Positions 17,648 to 25,662 of a stretch of 64,000 nucleotides of DNA are shown piece by piece. The stretch's first letter is position 1; each line of letters opens with the position of its first letter. The translations under genes were made by a program, and so were the position numbers. Under the pieces are notes generated by a model, which saw nothing but the letters and a program-made list of their open reading frames with translations, made no database searches and was not told the origin of the DNA. The stretch comes from Ardenticatenales bacterium (GTDB lineage Bacteria; Chloroflexota; Anaerolineae; Ardenticatenales; Ardenticatenaceae), in the NCBI GenBank assembly GCA_020634795.1, contig JACKAZ010000001.1, forward strand, positions 372,001 through 436,000, written 5' to 3'.

Positions 17648-18115
17648 CTATTGCGCTTCATCTGTATACAGCTCCGCGTATGACAGATCAGCGTGCTCGA
17701 ACTGAAGCGAGTGCTTGATCATGAGGTCCCGAATAGCTTGCAGGTCTAGCTCTGGGGGAATATCGATGCAGACGTAGTTGGGATTAGCGCCCTCGTATGA
17801 GCAGCCGACCTCAAGAAGCTGTTTTAGCACCACCGTTGAATCGCCGCTCTCAACCGATGATTGCTCAAAGATCACTCGGATGGTCTTGTGTCCAGACTTC
17901 TCTAGAACATGCCTAAATGTTGGCCGCTGTTCTTCTGGGCTAAATGACGCATAGACCACGTCCTTCCACGAACCCGAATAAGCATAGAAGGGGGAATTAT
18001 CCAACTGATAGTGGTCCCCGCCGAGAGGAGTAGCCCACAACGTTTCGACTATCGCGCTGCCATCTTCTTCCGGGACACGAAACAAGATCTTTACCATTTC
18101 AGAGTGATTGTTCAT
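17648..18115 (-). CDS. DUF4265 domain protein
   Basis: 155 residues beginning MNNHSEMVKILFRV. The pattern KILFRVPEEDGSAIVETLWA, then PLGGDHYQLDNSPFYAYSGS, is that of DUF4265, small two-domain proteins of unknown function often found in mobile or accessory loci. The open frame continues upstream to 18352 without a stop, but that part belongs to a different family, so I place the start at 18115. The ribosome site there is poor. It ends beside a DUF433 fragment. Confidence 0.7.
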   Translation of the reverse strand: MNNHSEMVKILFRVPEEDGSAIVETLWATPLGGDHYQLDNSPFYAYSGSWKDVVYASFSPEEQRPTFRHVLEKSGHKTIRVIFEQSSVESGDSTVVLKQLLEVGCSYEGANPNYVCIDIPPELDLQAIRDLMIKHSLQFEHADLSYAELYTDEAQ

Positions 18116-18352
18116 GTTGCCCAACGGTGGCATCAGCCGCCGTGCGTCTTCCGTAGTCGCGATGCGGGTAAAGGCGGACACTATTTCTGCACCGACTTGG
18201 GTCGCAACCTCAGGATGTGCCACGAGATTGAGATACCACAGTGGATGATGTGGTGCGTCACCATTCGATGCTACTAGCAGGTAGTTGTTGTTTTCGTCAC
18301 GACCATAAATGGGTGCCGTTCGGCGCCGCATCCCCGAATTTCGTCCACGCAT
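18116..18352 (-). pseudogene. Fragment of a nitroreductase/deazaflavin (DDN-like) protein
   Basis: Residues RTAPIYGRDENNNYLLVAS and then HHPLWYLNLVAHPEVATQVG are characteristic of the F420-dependent DDN/nitroreductase family. The frame fuses in phase to the DUF4265 protein. The family's N-terminus is missing: upstream codons still read TLLLTMRGRNSG before a stop is reached. The C-terminus is missing too. It is either a remnant or the front of a chimeric protein. Confidence 0.6.
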
Positions 18353-18476
18353 CGTAAGCAGCAGTGTCGGAAGGCTACGCCACCGATGCCCATGTGCGCC
18401 GCACTGTTGATATAGTCCTAATTATGACGGTTTACCCATGTGATTGAGCTATCAACACCCTGTTCTGGGGACGGCC

Positions 18477-18710
18477 TCATGCCGTATTTTCGTCGCTATC
18501 GGCGAAGGCCAGTCCTTGCGCATCGAGAGCATTACGCAGTAGAACGATCACTTTTGGCCCAACGCCATGTAATTTCAGGAGATTCGCTTCAGTCACATGC
18601 GTTAACTCCTCTAGATGGGTATACCCAGCGGCGGCAAGTGCCCGCGTTGCTGGCTTGCCCAAGCCGGAGGGTAGGGTATGTGGAACTATAGTTCGCTCGG
18701 ACTCGGTCAT
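18477..18710 (-). CDS. Small helix-hairpin-helix DNA-binding protein
   Basis: 77 residues from the ATG at 18710, which has AGGAG 9 bases upstream; a longer frame from 18842 would translate the attC-like site. The core LPSGLGKPATRALAAAGYTH and LLKLHGVGPKVIVLLRNAL holds two helix-hairpin-helix motifs of the type in the RNA polymerase alpha C-terminal domain and in small HhH proteins, which bind DNA without sequence specificity. It stands after an attC-like site in a patch of small accessory genes. Confidence 0.8.
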   Translation of the reverse strand: MTESERTIVPHTLPSGLGKPATRALAAAGYTHLEELTHVTEANLLKLHGVGPKVIVLLRNALDAQGLAFADSDENTA

Positions 18711-18793
18711 CGTCAGTGCTCCTATGAAGTATGGTACATGGAGAATATACCATGAAAAGATGCGGTTGTCTAGCACGAATGTTCGATAGGATG

Positions 18794-18855
18794 ACCCAAC
18801 GCTCCGGTTCAGGCGCGTGAGCGAAGCGAACGCAAGCTCCAACCGGTTGTTAGCC
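18794..18855 (-). other. Integron attC-like recombination site
   Basis: 62 bp with R''-like GGCTAAC (18855-18849) and perfect R' GTTGGGT (18800-18794) on the minus strand. Inner arms AACCGG and CCGGTT pair, and the centre is CGCTTCGCT, common in attC sites. It lies between the Nudix stop (18892) and the HhH gene (18710), both on the minus strand, as expected for cassettes. Confidence 0.55.
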
Positions 18856-18891
18856 CTTCATGCTTCTCGTATGCCAGGCTCTCGGTGGTCG

Positions 18892-19359
18892 CTATCCTAT
18901 TCCTGCGTCGGTGACCGCTTTGAGCAGGATGGGTAGATACCCAGCGTCCAGCGTCAGATGATCAAGCACCTCATGAGCTGGTTCCAGATTGCGGTGCGAA
19001 ACCTCGAATAGGGGTTCCCATGGATTCAGACTGACCTCGGCGCGCCAGAACGAGCGGACTAGCGTCAACCCAGCTTCATGTCCATAAATGCACCGGACAC
19101 GAGAGAACCCGAGCAGTCTGGCGTTGCCAACTACCGCACATGCCTCCTCCAGCATCTCTCGACGCAGGGTCTGCTCCCAGGTCTCGTTCGCCTCTGGCCG
19201 ACCAGCAGGAAAGTCCCAGCGAATGCCATCAGAGCTGATCAGGGGAACATCCCCTGTCTCGGTCAAGCAGATGCCTGCGGCTCCGTGTGCTTGCCCATCT
19301 GGCGTTGGGCTTGGAGGGTGCCAGGATATGAGCCATTCCTGCTCGTGCGCGCAGAGCAC
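18892..19359 (-). CDS. Nudix hydrolase
   Basis: 155 residues with a Nudix box at about 65-90: GRPEANETWEQTLRREML then EEACAV. The Gly, REMLEE and spacing fit GX5EX7REUXEEXGU, with Cys in place of the last Gly. Such enzymes hydrolyse nucleoside diphosphates linked to another group. The GTG at 19359 lies only 3 bases after AAGGAG, which is too close. A better ribosome site (GGGAGG) precedes an ATG at 19395 in the same frame, but codon 4 there is TAG (19386-19384). The natural N-terminus may therefore be disrupted. It is followed by an attC-like site. Confidence 0.75.
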   Translation of the reverse strand: MLCAHEQEWLISWHPPSPTPDGQAHGAAGICLTETGDVPLISSDGIRWDFPAGRPEANETWEQTLRREMLEEACAVVGNARLLGFSRVRCIYGHEAGLTLVRSFWRAEVSLNPWEPLFEVSHRNLEPAHEVLDHLTLDAGYLPILLKAVTDAGIG

Positions 19360-19558
19360 ATACTCCTTGTAGTCCGCAGCGACCTAGCCTATCATGAATT
19401 CCTCCCATGTCTGAGGGCCAGCGCCCTCACCTTACTTGCTCCGCATGCGTCACCAAAAGGTGTCGCAGACGAACCACAGCGGAAGTTGCCGCGTGATCGT
19501 ACGATGCGCCAGCAGCGGGGTCGCGTGCATGCACCTGTTGGGTGCAACCGTCCACATT

Positions 19559-19819
19559 TTACTTGGTTCCGTCCACTAATGCCTGCATTTCGTCAATGGT
19601 CAATGGCGGTTTCTGCCGATGAATGATCCCGTGACAGTTAGTACATACGGGGCGTAAATCCGTGATAGGGTCAACCGTGTACAATTCCCCCATGTCGGCT
19701 ATTGGCACGACATGATGCACATGAACGTATCCCTGCCCTATGGTCATACCCTCCGTTTTAATCAAAGAAGCATCTCGAAATCTATTGAAGCTCCAAAATG
19801 TTGACAATGATTCTTCCAT
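19559..19819 (-). pseudogene. HNH endonuclease, C-terminal part
   Basis: 86 residues. The last 55 carry the HNH core: VHVHHVVPIADMGELY, then DLRPVCTNCHGIIHR, with HH and CxxCH zinc/metal positions, as in HNH proteins that usually exceed 200 residues. The first 30 residues are unrelated and the N-terminal half is missing. It lies 12 bp after the DUF6994 gene on the same strand. Probably a remnant. Confidence 0.6.
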
Positions 19820-19831
19820 CTTATCTTCAAA

Positions 19832-20542
19832 TCAGACCATGTAACTTTGTTGACTGTCAAAAATTCTCTTGTTTCTGCTGTCTATCAGTTCTACTGTATG
19901 AGTTCTGTATTGATTATATTCATCAACTGTTTGTGGCAATGGTGTGCGGTTAAAATTATCAAATAGCAAAGAAAATTTTATTTGTCCTTTTCTATTTACA
20001 AAATCCTGCAACATAAAGAAGTCAACATAGCCACTGAAATCAATAAACAGATCAAAAAAATCATTATATCTTGTAAGTGTGTTATAAAGGGGGCTGTACT
20101 CCTGCACATAAAAACGCCGAATGCACTCTAGGGTCAAATCAAACCTGTCACAGATTGTTCTATTTATACCTCTGGCTTGATTTATTGTAAAATCATTCTT
20201 TTTGTGAGCGGGAAAAATTATGTGCCCGCCAATTGTGCGAACTTTATGTTTTAACTCCTCTATATCAGGTTGAGATAGCCAACCATCAAATTTCCCATTG
20301 TATTTTCCATCAAAATGCGGACACATTCTGTCACTAGAGAAATTGGCATATAGGTTATTTTGAATAAGTAATCTGCCGTACTTGCCGTTAGACGCTAAGA
20401 TTTCCAAATCAAGGATTTTTCCGCACGGCAACGCTTTATTCCATAACAGTTTATGGGCTTCATACAATTTTTGGCTATCCACATCGGGGTCCCCGCATTC
20501 GCTGTCTTTCCGAAAATCAAAATCGATATCGATCTTATTCAT
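19832..20542 (-). CDS. DUF6994-like hypothetical protein
   Basis: 236 residues, strongly AT-rich compared with the chromosome. It begins MNKIDIDFDFRKDSECGDPD and has a conserved-looking block KYGRLLIQNNLYANFSSDRM and the segment QARGINRTICDRFDLTLECI. This resembles the DUF6994 family, which has no known function. No signal peptide or membrane helix. The start lies 18 bases after an attC-like R' core, the usual distance for a cassette gene. Confidence 0.65.
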   Translation of the reverse strand: MNKIDIDFDFRKDSECGDPDVDSQKLYEAHKLLWNKALPCGKILDLEILASNGKYGRLLIQNNLYANFSSDRMCPHFDGKYNGKFDGWLSQPDIEELKHKVRTIGGHIIFPAHKKNDFTINQARGINRTICDRFDLTLECIRRFYVQEYSPLYNTLTRYNDFFDLFIDFSGYVDFFMLQDFVNRKGQIKFSLLFDNFNRTPLPQTVDEYNQYRTHTVELIDSRNKRIFDSQQSYMV

Positions 20543-20560
20543 ATCAGTTATTTCTGCCCG

Positions 20561-20642
20561 TCCTAACGCTAGCGCTCAGACGCGCTTGGAAGCTGAAGCG
20601 AAGCGTAAGCTGTAAGGCGTCGGCTGCAGCGGTTTGTTGGGT
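20561..20642 (-). other. Integron attC-like recombination site
   Basis: 82 bp with R'' ACCCAAC (perfect; 20642-20636) and R' GTTAGGA (6 of 7; 20567-20561) on the minus strand. Imperfectly paired arms lie inside (CCGCTGCAGCCGACGC with GCGTCTGAGCGCTAGC) and the centre is CGCTTCGCT, shared with the site at 18794-18855. It lies after the stop of the gene at 20703 and just before the start at 20542. Confidence 0.6.
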
Positions 20643-20702
20643 TGCATCGCTCGAGAACCAGCCCCCTATGGAAACCATGCGGACGTAACGGATGGGGCTC
20701 CG

Positions 20703-21932
20703 CTAGGGAAACTCGACTATCGGTTTCTTGGACGTCATGCCGGCAAAATATTGCTGAGCTTCTTCCAACTGCTCACAAGTTATCGTTGGCCATTTGTGCG
20801 CATCACTCACCGTCATCACAACTTCATCAATATCGCCGAGTCCTAGGGAAGAATACCTGATTGCGAAACAAAACACCGACAGCTGGAAATCGTTCAACGC
20901 ACACTCAATCCACATTTTTCGATCTGCCATTCTTTGAGCTTCTGCGCGGAAGAATTCTCGATCGACGCCCTGATACAAGTAGAATACGTCCCAGCATCTT
21001 GTATGGAAGTTCATGATTGCAAATTGCTGTTCTCTCCCTGTCGCCATCAACCTATCATACTTATTTTGAATGGTAGCGTTCAAAGCAGCCCGCTCTCTAC
21101 GCGTAAACAAGGCGAGTTCCCATGCGGGCTGGATGGTCAGCGAGTCAGGTCTGTTATGTGTCCGAATCGCAGAGATGAGGCCGTCGAGGAGTTCAGAGCC
21201 CTTGTTTTCTCGGTCTCTGCGGGCGATGTCAGCACTCCGCTCGACCTGGTACCGATACCAGAATCCCTTATTTGCCGATTCTCGCCATGATGCCATGTTG
21301 AAGGTGTTGTCGAAAAGCTTATAATGACCAACAAGCTCTTGCTCGAACTGATCGCCTAGCTGCAGGAAGGGTCCCGGATCCTCATACAACATTTCCTGCA
21401 GAAACCTGTGGCGATCGCCCAGGTACAGGCCGAGATCTGCGACAGTATCGGCTTCGGAAAGTAGGGTCTCGAAGTCACTGCGCGTCATGACGGCGATAGG
21501 GTGGGGGGCTTCAACGGTTAGTCGAACCGTATCATAGTGAAGTCGGTCTACTATACCCGGAGCATCAACCAGCACTACACCCCTTGTTGTCCTTTCGTTA
21601 AACTGGTCATGGTCATACTCCGTCGCCTCCCCTTGCTCGTTCGTCATCGAAATCGCCATCTCCGAGTTCGCGTAAATGTTGAAGTCAGTCAGTAGCTGGT
21701 CGCGTTTCTCTCCAATTCGCTTGACAAACCTCTTCGTTTTCGGGCCAGCAGTCGGGCTCCTCCAAATCACCTCAAAAATGACCAGCCAGTCACGCACCCA
21801 GACGACTACGTCACCAGCCTCAGCCTCAGATCCCTGGGTAAACTTCGGGTTTTGATACACGAAGCCGCCGAAATACTTACTGGTGCATAGGCGGGCGAAG
21901 AGTTCTTCAGATGGATTTTCGTCGTGCTGCAT
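20703..21932 (-). CDS. Hypothetical protein with nuclease-like N-terminus
   Basis: 409 residues from the ATG at 21932 (MQHDENPSEELFARLC); an in-frame ATG at 22016 would add 28 residues and has no ribosome site. The N-terminal 100 residues (SEAEAGDVVVWVRDWLVIFE) look like the beta-hairpin core of a PD-(D/E)xK nuclease fold, but the expected ExK reads EVI, so catalysis may be lost. The rest is helical and unrecognised. It ends 60 bp before an attC-like site and lies next to a restriction-modification locus, so a defence role is possible but unproven. Confidence 0.6.
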   Translation of the reverse strand: MQHDENPSEELFARLCTSKYFGGFVYQNPKFTQGSEAEAGDVVVWVRDWLVIFEVIWRSPTAGPKTKRFVKRIGEKRDQLLTDFNIYANSEMAISMTNEQGEATEYDHDQFNERTTRGVVLVDAPGIVDRLHYDTVRLTVEAPHPIAVMTRSDFETLLSEADTVADLGLYLGDRHRFLQEMLYEDPGPFLQLGDQFEQELVGHYKLFDNTFNMASWRESANKGFWYRYQVERSADIARRDRENKGSELLDGLISAIRTHNRPDSLTIQPAWELALFTRRERAALNATIQNKYDRLMATGREQQFAIMNFHTRCWDVFYLYQGVDREFFRAEAQRMADRKMWIECALNDFQLSVFCFAIRYSSLGLGDIDEVVMTVSDAHKWPTITCEQLEEAQQYFAGMTSKKPIVEFP

Positions 21933-22039
21933 TTTATATCTGCCTGTTGAGCTGTTGCTCGAAACAGAAATCTTCCGAGTTGCGTCGGAAGCAAAGCTGA
22001 TCCAAAAGCTCCTCACACTCTGTCACGTTGCGCATTGCT

Positions 22040-22430
22040 TATGCAACCGAACATCTCTTATGCCGATTCCCATGCGGCATAAGCCGCTCAATTTCAGTAG
22101 TTGCCGACGTTTATTCGGCATACGCTCCCTAAACGGAGTGCAAATGCCGACCCATGTGCGGCCTAAACCGAAAGACGGGTATTTATGCTGCCCCTCCACC
22201 CACTTCGCTATCACGATGTAGTTCGACAGCGTGATAGCACCGCGATACGTCGGATTTTGCGATAGACGCCCATGCCGAGCAAACCACGGCTCAGTCACCC
22301 AGAGCGGCCGATCACGACAAAATTCGCATGAGCGCTAACGCTCACCCCCGCAGAACAATTCTGAACTAGGATAGAACGCAGGGAGCATCGCGAAACCCTT
22401 GCAAGGACATTGGAATTACAAAGTGCCCAG
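22040..22430 (+). repeat. Diverged long repeat, left copy flanking the R-M locus
   Basis: It contains CTTATGC...GCATAAG hairpins, CTCAATTTCAGTA, CTCCCTAAACGGAGTGCAA and GCAAGGACATTGGAA, in the same order and orientation as 29195-29535. The two copies bracket the restriction-modification genes. No protein is recognised within it. Confidence 0.6.
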
Positions 22431-22453
22431 CGCCAGCTTGAACGCAAGAGTGC

Positions 22454-25400
22454 CTAAATATCCCCGCCCACACCTTTGAACTTCTCAACAAAGTCAGAGA
22501 TTTGGCGAAAGACGCTCTGCTTCTTGGTTATGTAATGGGGATTGAGCGGGCTCATTTTTGGCAGGGTCTCGTTGAGCGCCGTACCATTCTCACTGGCGTA
22601 TTCTCGTTTCAGCGAGGCGACGATGTAGCGCTTCGCCGCCTCTTCATTCAAGCCTTCCGACCGGATCAACTCTTCGGCTTCACGGGCCTGCTCCGCTTGA
22701 GCGAATGTAAAAAACTCGGCGATAACCGTGGCTTTATCACCAATCGCGTCGAGATTGGTCTGGTTGATAAAGTCCACAATCAGGCTTTCTTTCGCACGGT
22801 TCCCAAGGCTCGCACGAATCAACCGACGCACTTCTTCAATCAATTCGGCTTTACTTTTGTTCTTCTTGTTTTGCTCGAAAATCAGCTCAAGGATGTAATC
22901 AAGGGTAATCTCCTGCGATTTAAGCAGCTCTATCTCAAAGACCACATCGTTCCAATCGACGGTTGACTGTGCCTGCTCTTCTGCGGATTTCTCGCAGCGC
23001 AGCCAATCACGAATATCGTTATAGGTGGATCGGTAATCCTGGATCGTCCGTTCGCTGGGGATGGGGATCGCTTGGAGAGCAGCCAAATCGTCATCACTCA
23101 AATGTCGTTCGGCCTTGAACGCCTCGACCGCTTGCGGGTCGCTGGTATCGATGGCTTGCAACGCTTTCAGGCTGGCAAACTCATCGTAGTTTTGCAGCAC
23201 GTTCTCGACACGCAAATACTCACCAAATAACTTGACGAACTCCTTCTTATCTTTTTCCAGAAAAATCTCATCAGGGTGCGGAAAGCGCTTTTCTAACTCC
23301 GTCACTACCTCCACAAAACCGCGCCGTGCTTCACCGGTCACGACATCGGTGAAGCCTTTCATGTATTCCTTATAGCTCTTTTCAAGCACGACGTTTTTGG
23401 TATTTTTATCACCAAACAGGGTGATGGCATCAATCGTCGCTTGCTCCAGATCGCGGAAAGTGACGATATTACCAAAGGCTTTGGTGGCATCGTAGATGCG
23501 GTTGGTGCGCGAATACGCTTGGATCAAGCCGTGGTAGCGCAGGTTTTTGTCCACAAATAGGGTGTTGAGCGTCGGGGCATCAAAGCCCGTCAAAAACATC
23601 CCTACGACGATCAGAAGATCGATTTCTTTGGCGATCACACGCTTGGCGAGGTCGCGGTAGTAGTTTTGGAAGCCGCTGCTATCCACACTGAAATTTGTCT
23701 TAAAGAGTTCGTTATACTCGGCAATGGCGGCGCTTAGAAACTCTTTGGCGCTGCTGTTCATCGCCGTGACTTCAAACGTTTCGTCAGGAATTTCCCCCAC
23801 GGCATCCTGCTCTTCATTGGCGGCGAATGAAAAGATGGTCGCGATTTTCAGCGGCGCATGCTTTTGGGGGTACGCTGGATCCTGCTGGACTCTCTTCAGC
23901 GCCTCGTAATAGGCTTTGGCTGCATCAATGCTGCTGACGGCGAACATGGCGTTGAAGCCTTTGCCCCCCGCTCGCAGGCGGTGGGTCTTTTGCCGAAAGG
24001 TGGTCAGAATATAGTGCGAAATTTCTTCGATACGCTCAGGATGCAGCAGGGCTTGTCTGTTCTCGGCAGCAGTTAGTTTTTTCTCGTCCGTTTCGCTTTC
24101 AAACGCCTTGAATCGCGGACGCACGTCGTTGTAATCTACCTTGAATTTCAGCACCTTTTCATCGCGAATGGCATCGGTAATGACATAGGCATGCAATTCG
24201 CGGCCAAAAACGCTGGCGGTGGTGTCGGCACCGAGGGCATTTTGCGGGAAGATCGGCGTGCCGGTAAAGCCAAATTGGTAGTATCTTTTGAATTTCTTCT
24301 TCAGGTTTTTTTGCGCTTCGCCAAACTGGCTGCGGTGACATTCATCAAAAATAAAGACCACCTGCTTGTCATAGATCGGCAGGTCGCTTTCGGCCTTCAT
24401 CAGGTTGTTGAGCTTCTGGATGGTGGTGACAATGATTTTGTTGTCCTCTTTGTCCAGATTGCGCTTGAGGCCGGCGGTGCTGTCAGAGCCGTTGACGCTA
24501 TCGGGGGAAAAGCGCTGGTACTCCTTCATGGTTTGGTAGTCGAGGTCTTTGCGATCGACCACAAAAAATACCTTGTCGATGAAGGCAAGTTCCGTCGCCA
24601 GCCGCGCGGCTTTGAAGCTGGTGAGGGTTTTACCGGAGCCGGTGGTGTGCCAGATAAAGCCGCCGCTTTCGGTGGTGCTCCAGTTTTTGGCCTGGTAGGC
24701 GCTGTCGATTTTTCGCAGAATCCGCTCGGTGGCCGCGATCTGATAGGGACGCATGACCAAGAGGGTATCGCTCGCGTCAAATACCGAATAGTGCAACAGC
24801 ACCTTCAGCAGGGTATCTTTCTGCAAGAAGGTGGCGGTAAAATCTTTCAGATCCTTGATCGGGCTGTTATCGGCTCTGGCCCAGTTGATGGTGAAATCAA
24901 AGCTGTTTTTGTTGCGCGTCACCGTGTTGGCGAAGTAGCGGGTGTCGGTGCCGTTGGAAATCACGAAGAGTTGCAGGTACTTGAACAAGGAATTTTCAGA
25001 ATTGAAGCTTTCCTTGCTGTAGCGGTGGACTTGATTGAAGGCCTCGCGAATCGCCTCGCCACGCTTTTTCAGCTCGATTTGCACCAAGGGCAACCCGTTC
25101 ACCAAAATCGTCACATCGTAACGATTGGCGTGGCTACCGGTTTGCTCGAACTGCTTGATCACCTGCACTTTGTTGTTGGCAACGAACTGTTTGTCGAGCA
25201 GGTAGATGTTCTGAATATGACCATCGTCAAAGACGAAATCGTGAATGTAATCGTCGTGAATCTTGCGGCTTTTCTCGACAATCCCGTCGCTGGGCTTATC
25301 CAAATAGCTTTCCACAAAGCGCAGCCATTCGCCATCGGTAAACTCGACGCTATTCAGCGCTTGCAACTGCGTGCGCACATTGTCCCGCATGGCTTGCGGG

Positions 25401-25567
25401 CTGTTGAGATCAGGGAGGTACTCATAGCCCTGAGCTTTCAAGTCCCTAATAAGCTCCCGCTCCAACGCATCTTCGCTTTGGTAACTTTCCGCGATCTTCT
25501 TGATCTTGCTATAGTGGTCAAGGACGATGAAGTTGTTCGTTTCGGTGATAGTTTTGTAGTCTGTCAT
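22454..25567 (-). CDS. hsdR: Type I restriction enzyme R subunit (type IC, EcoR124-like)
   Basis: 1037 residues, the length of EcoR124I HsdR. It cuts unmethylated DNA after ATP-driven translocation. The nuclease triad falls at D151, E165 and K167 (YDVTILVNG, IELKK), the published EcoR124I numbering. The helicase region has Walker A TTGSGKT at 308-314 and DECH at 408-411. RecA-like motif VI reads QAYSRTNRI near 670. The C-terminal helical domain that docks to HsdM is complete. It begins 3 bp after a tiny frame and 95 bp after the hsdS remnant. The gene looks intact, although its specificity partner is broken. Confidence 0.97.
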   Translation of the reverse strand: MTDYKTITETNNFIVLDHYSKIKKIAESYQSEDALERELIRDLKAQGYEYLPDLNSPQAMRDNVRTQLQALNSVEFTDGEWLRFVESYLDKPSDGIVEKSRKIHDDYIHDFVFDDGHIQNIYLLDKQFVANNKVQVIKQFEQTGSHANRYDVTILVNGLPLVQIELKKRGEAIREAFNQVHRYSKESFNSENSLFKYLQLFVISNGTDTRYFANTVTRNKNSFDFTINWARADNSPIKDLKDFTATFLQKDTLLKVLLHYSVFDASDTLLVMRPYQIAATERILRKIDSAYQAKNWSTTESGGFIWHTTGSGKTLTSFKAARLATELAFIDKVFFVVDRKDLDYQTMKEYQRFSPDSVNGSDSTAGLKRNLDKEDNKIIVTTIQKLNNLMKAESDLPIYDKQVVFIFDECHRSQFGEAQKNLKKKFKRYYQFGFTGTPIFPQNALGADTTASVFGRELHAYVITDAIRDEKVLKFKVDYNDVRPRFKAFESETDEKKLTAAENRQALLHPERIEEISHYILTTFRQKTHRLRAGGKGFNAMFAVSSIDAAKAYYEALKRVQQDPAYPQKHAPLKIATIFSFAANEEQDAVGEIPDETFEVTAMNSSAKEFLSAAIAEYNELFKTNFSVDSSGFQNYYRDLAKRVIAKEIDLLIVVGMFLTGFDAPTLNTLFVDKNLRYHGLIQAYSRTNRIYDATKAFGNIVTFRDLEQATIDAITLFGDKNTKNVVLEKSYKEYMKGFTDVVTGEARRGFVEVVTELEKRFPHPDEIFLEKDKKEFVKLFGEYLRVENVLQNYDEFASLKALQAIDTSDPQAVEAFKAERHLSDDDLAALQAIPIPSERTIQDYRSTYNDIRDWLRCEKSAEEQAQSTVDWNDVVFEIELLKSQEITLDYILELIFEQNKKNKSKAELIEEVRRLIRASLGNRAKESLIVDFINQTNLDAIGDKATVIAEFFTFAQAEQAREAEELIRSEGLNEEAAKRYIVASLKREYASENGTALNETLPKMSPLNPHYITKKQSVFRQISDFVEKFKGVGGDI

Positions 25568-25627
25568 TTAACTTGCCTTCTTGAAGTGATAGGTCTCATT
25601 CATATAGGCGAACAAATCGCTCAACAT
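25568..25627 (-). CDS. Possible 19-residue leader frame before hsdR
   Basis: A tiny minus-strand frame MLSDLFAYMNETYHFKKAS whose TAA directly touches the hsdR ATG. The same frame is open upstream almost to the hsdS stop (WAQVSLTFLRN...), so it may be a coupling peptide or a leftover of a lost gene. Low certainty. Confidence 0.25.
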   Translation of the reverse strand: MLSDLFAYMNETYHFKKAS

Positions 25628-25662
25628 ATTCCGCAGAAAAGTAAGTGATACCTGTGCCCATG

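Noticed and set aside
24191..25648. 485-residue plus-strand frame over hsdR
   Set aside because: Antisense shadow; all helicase and nuclease motifs are on the other strand.
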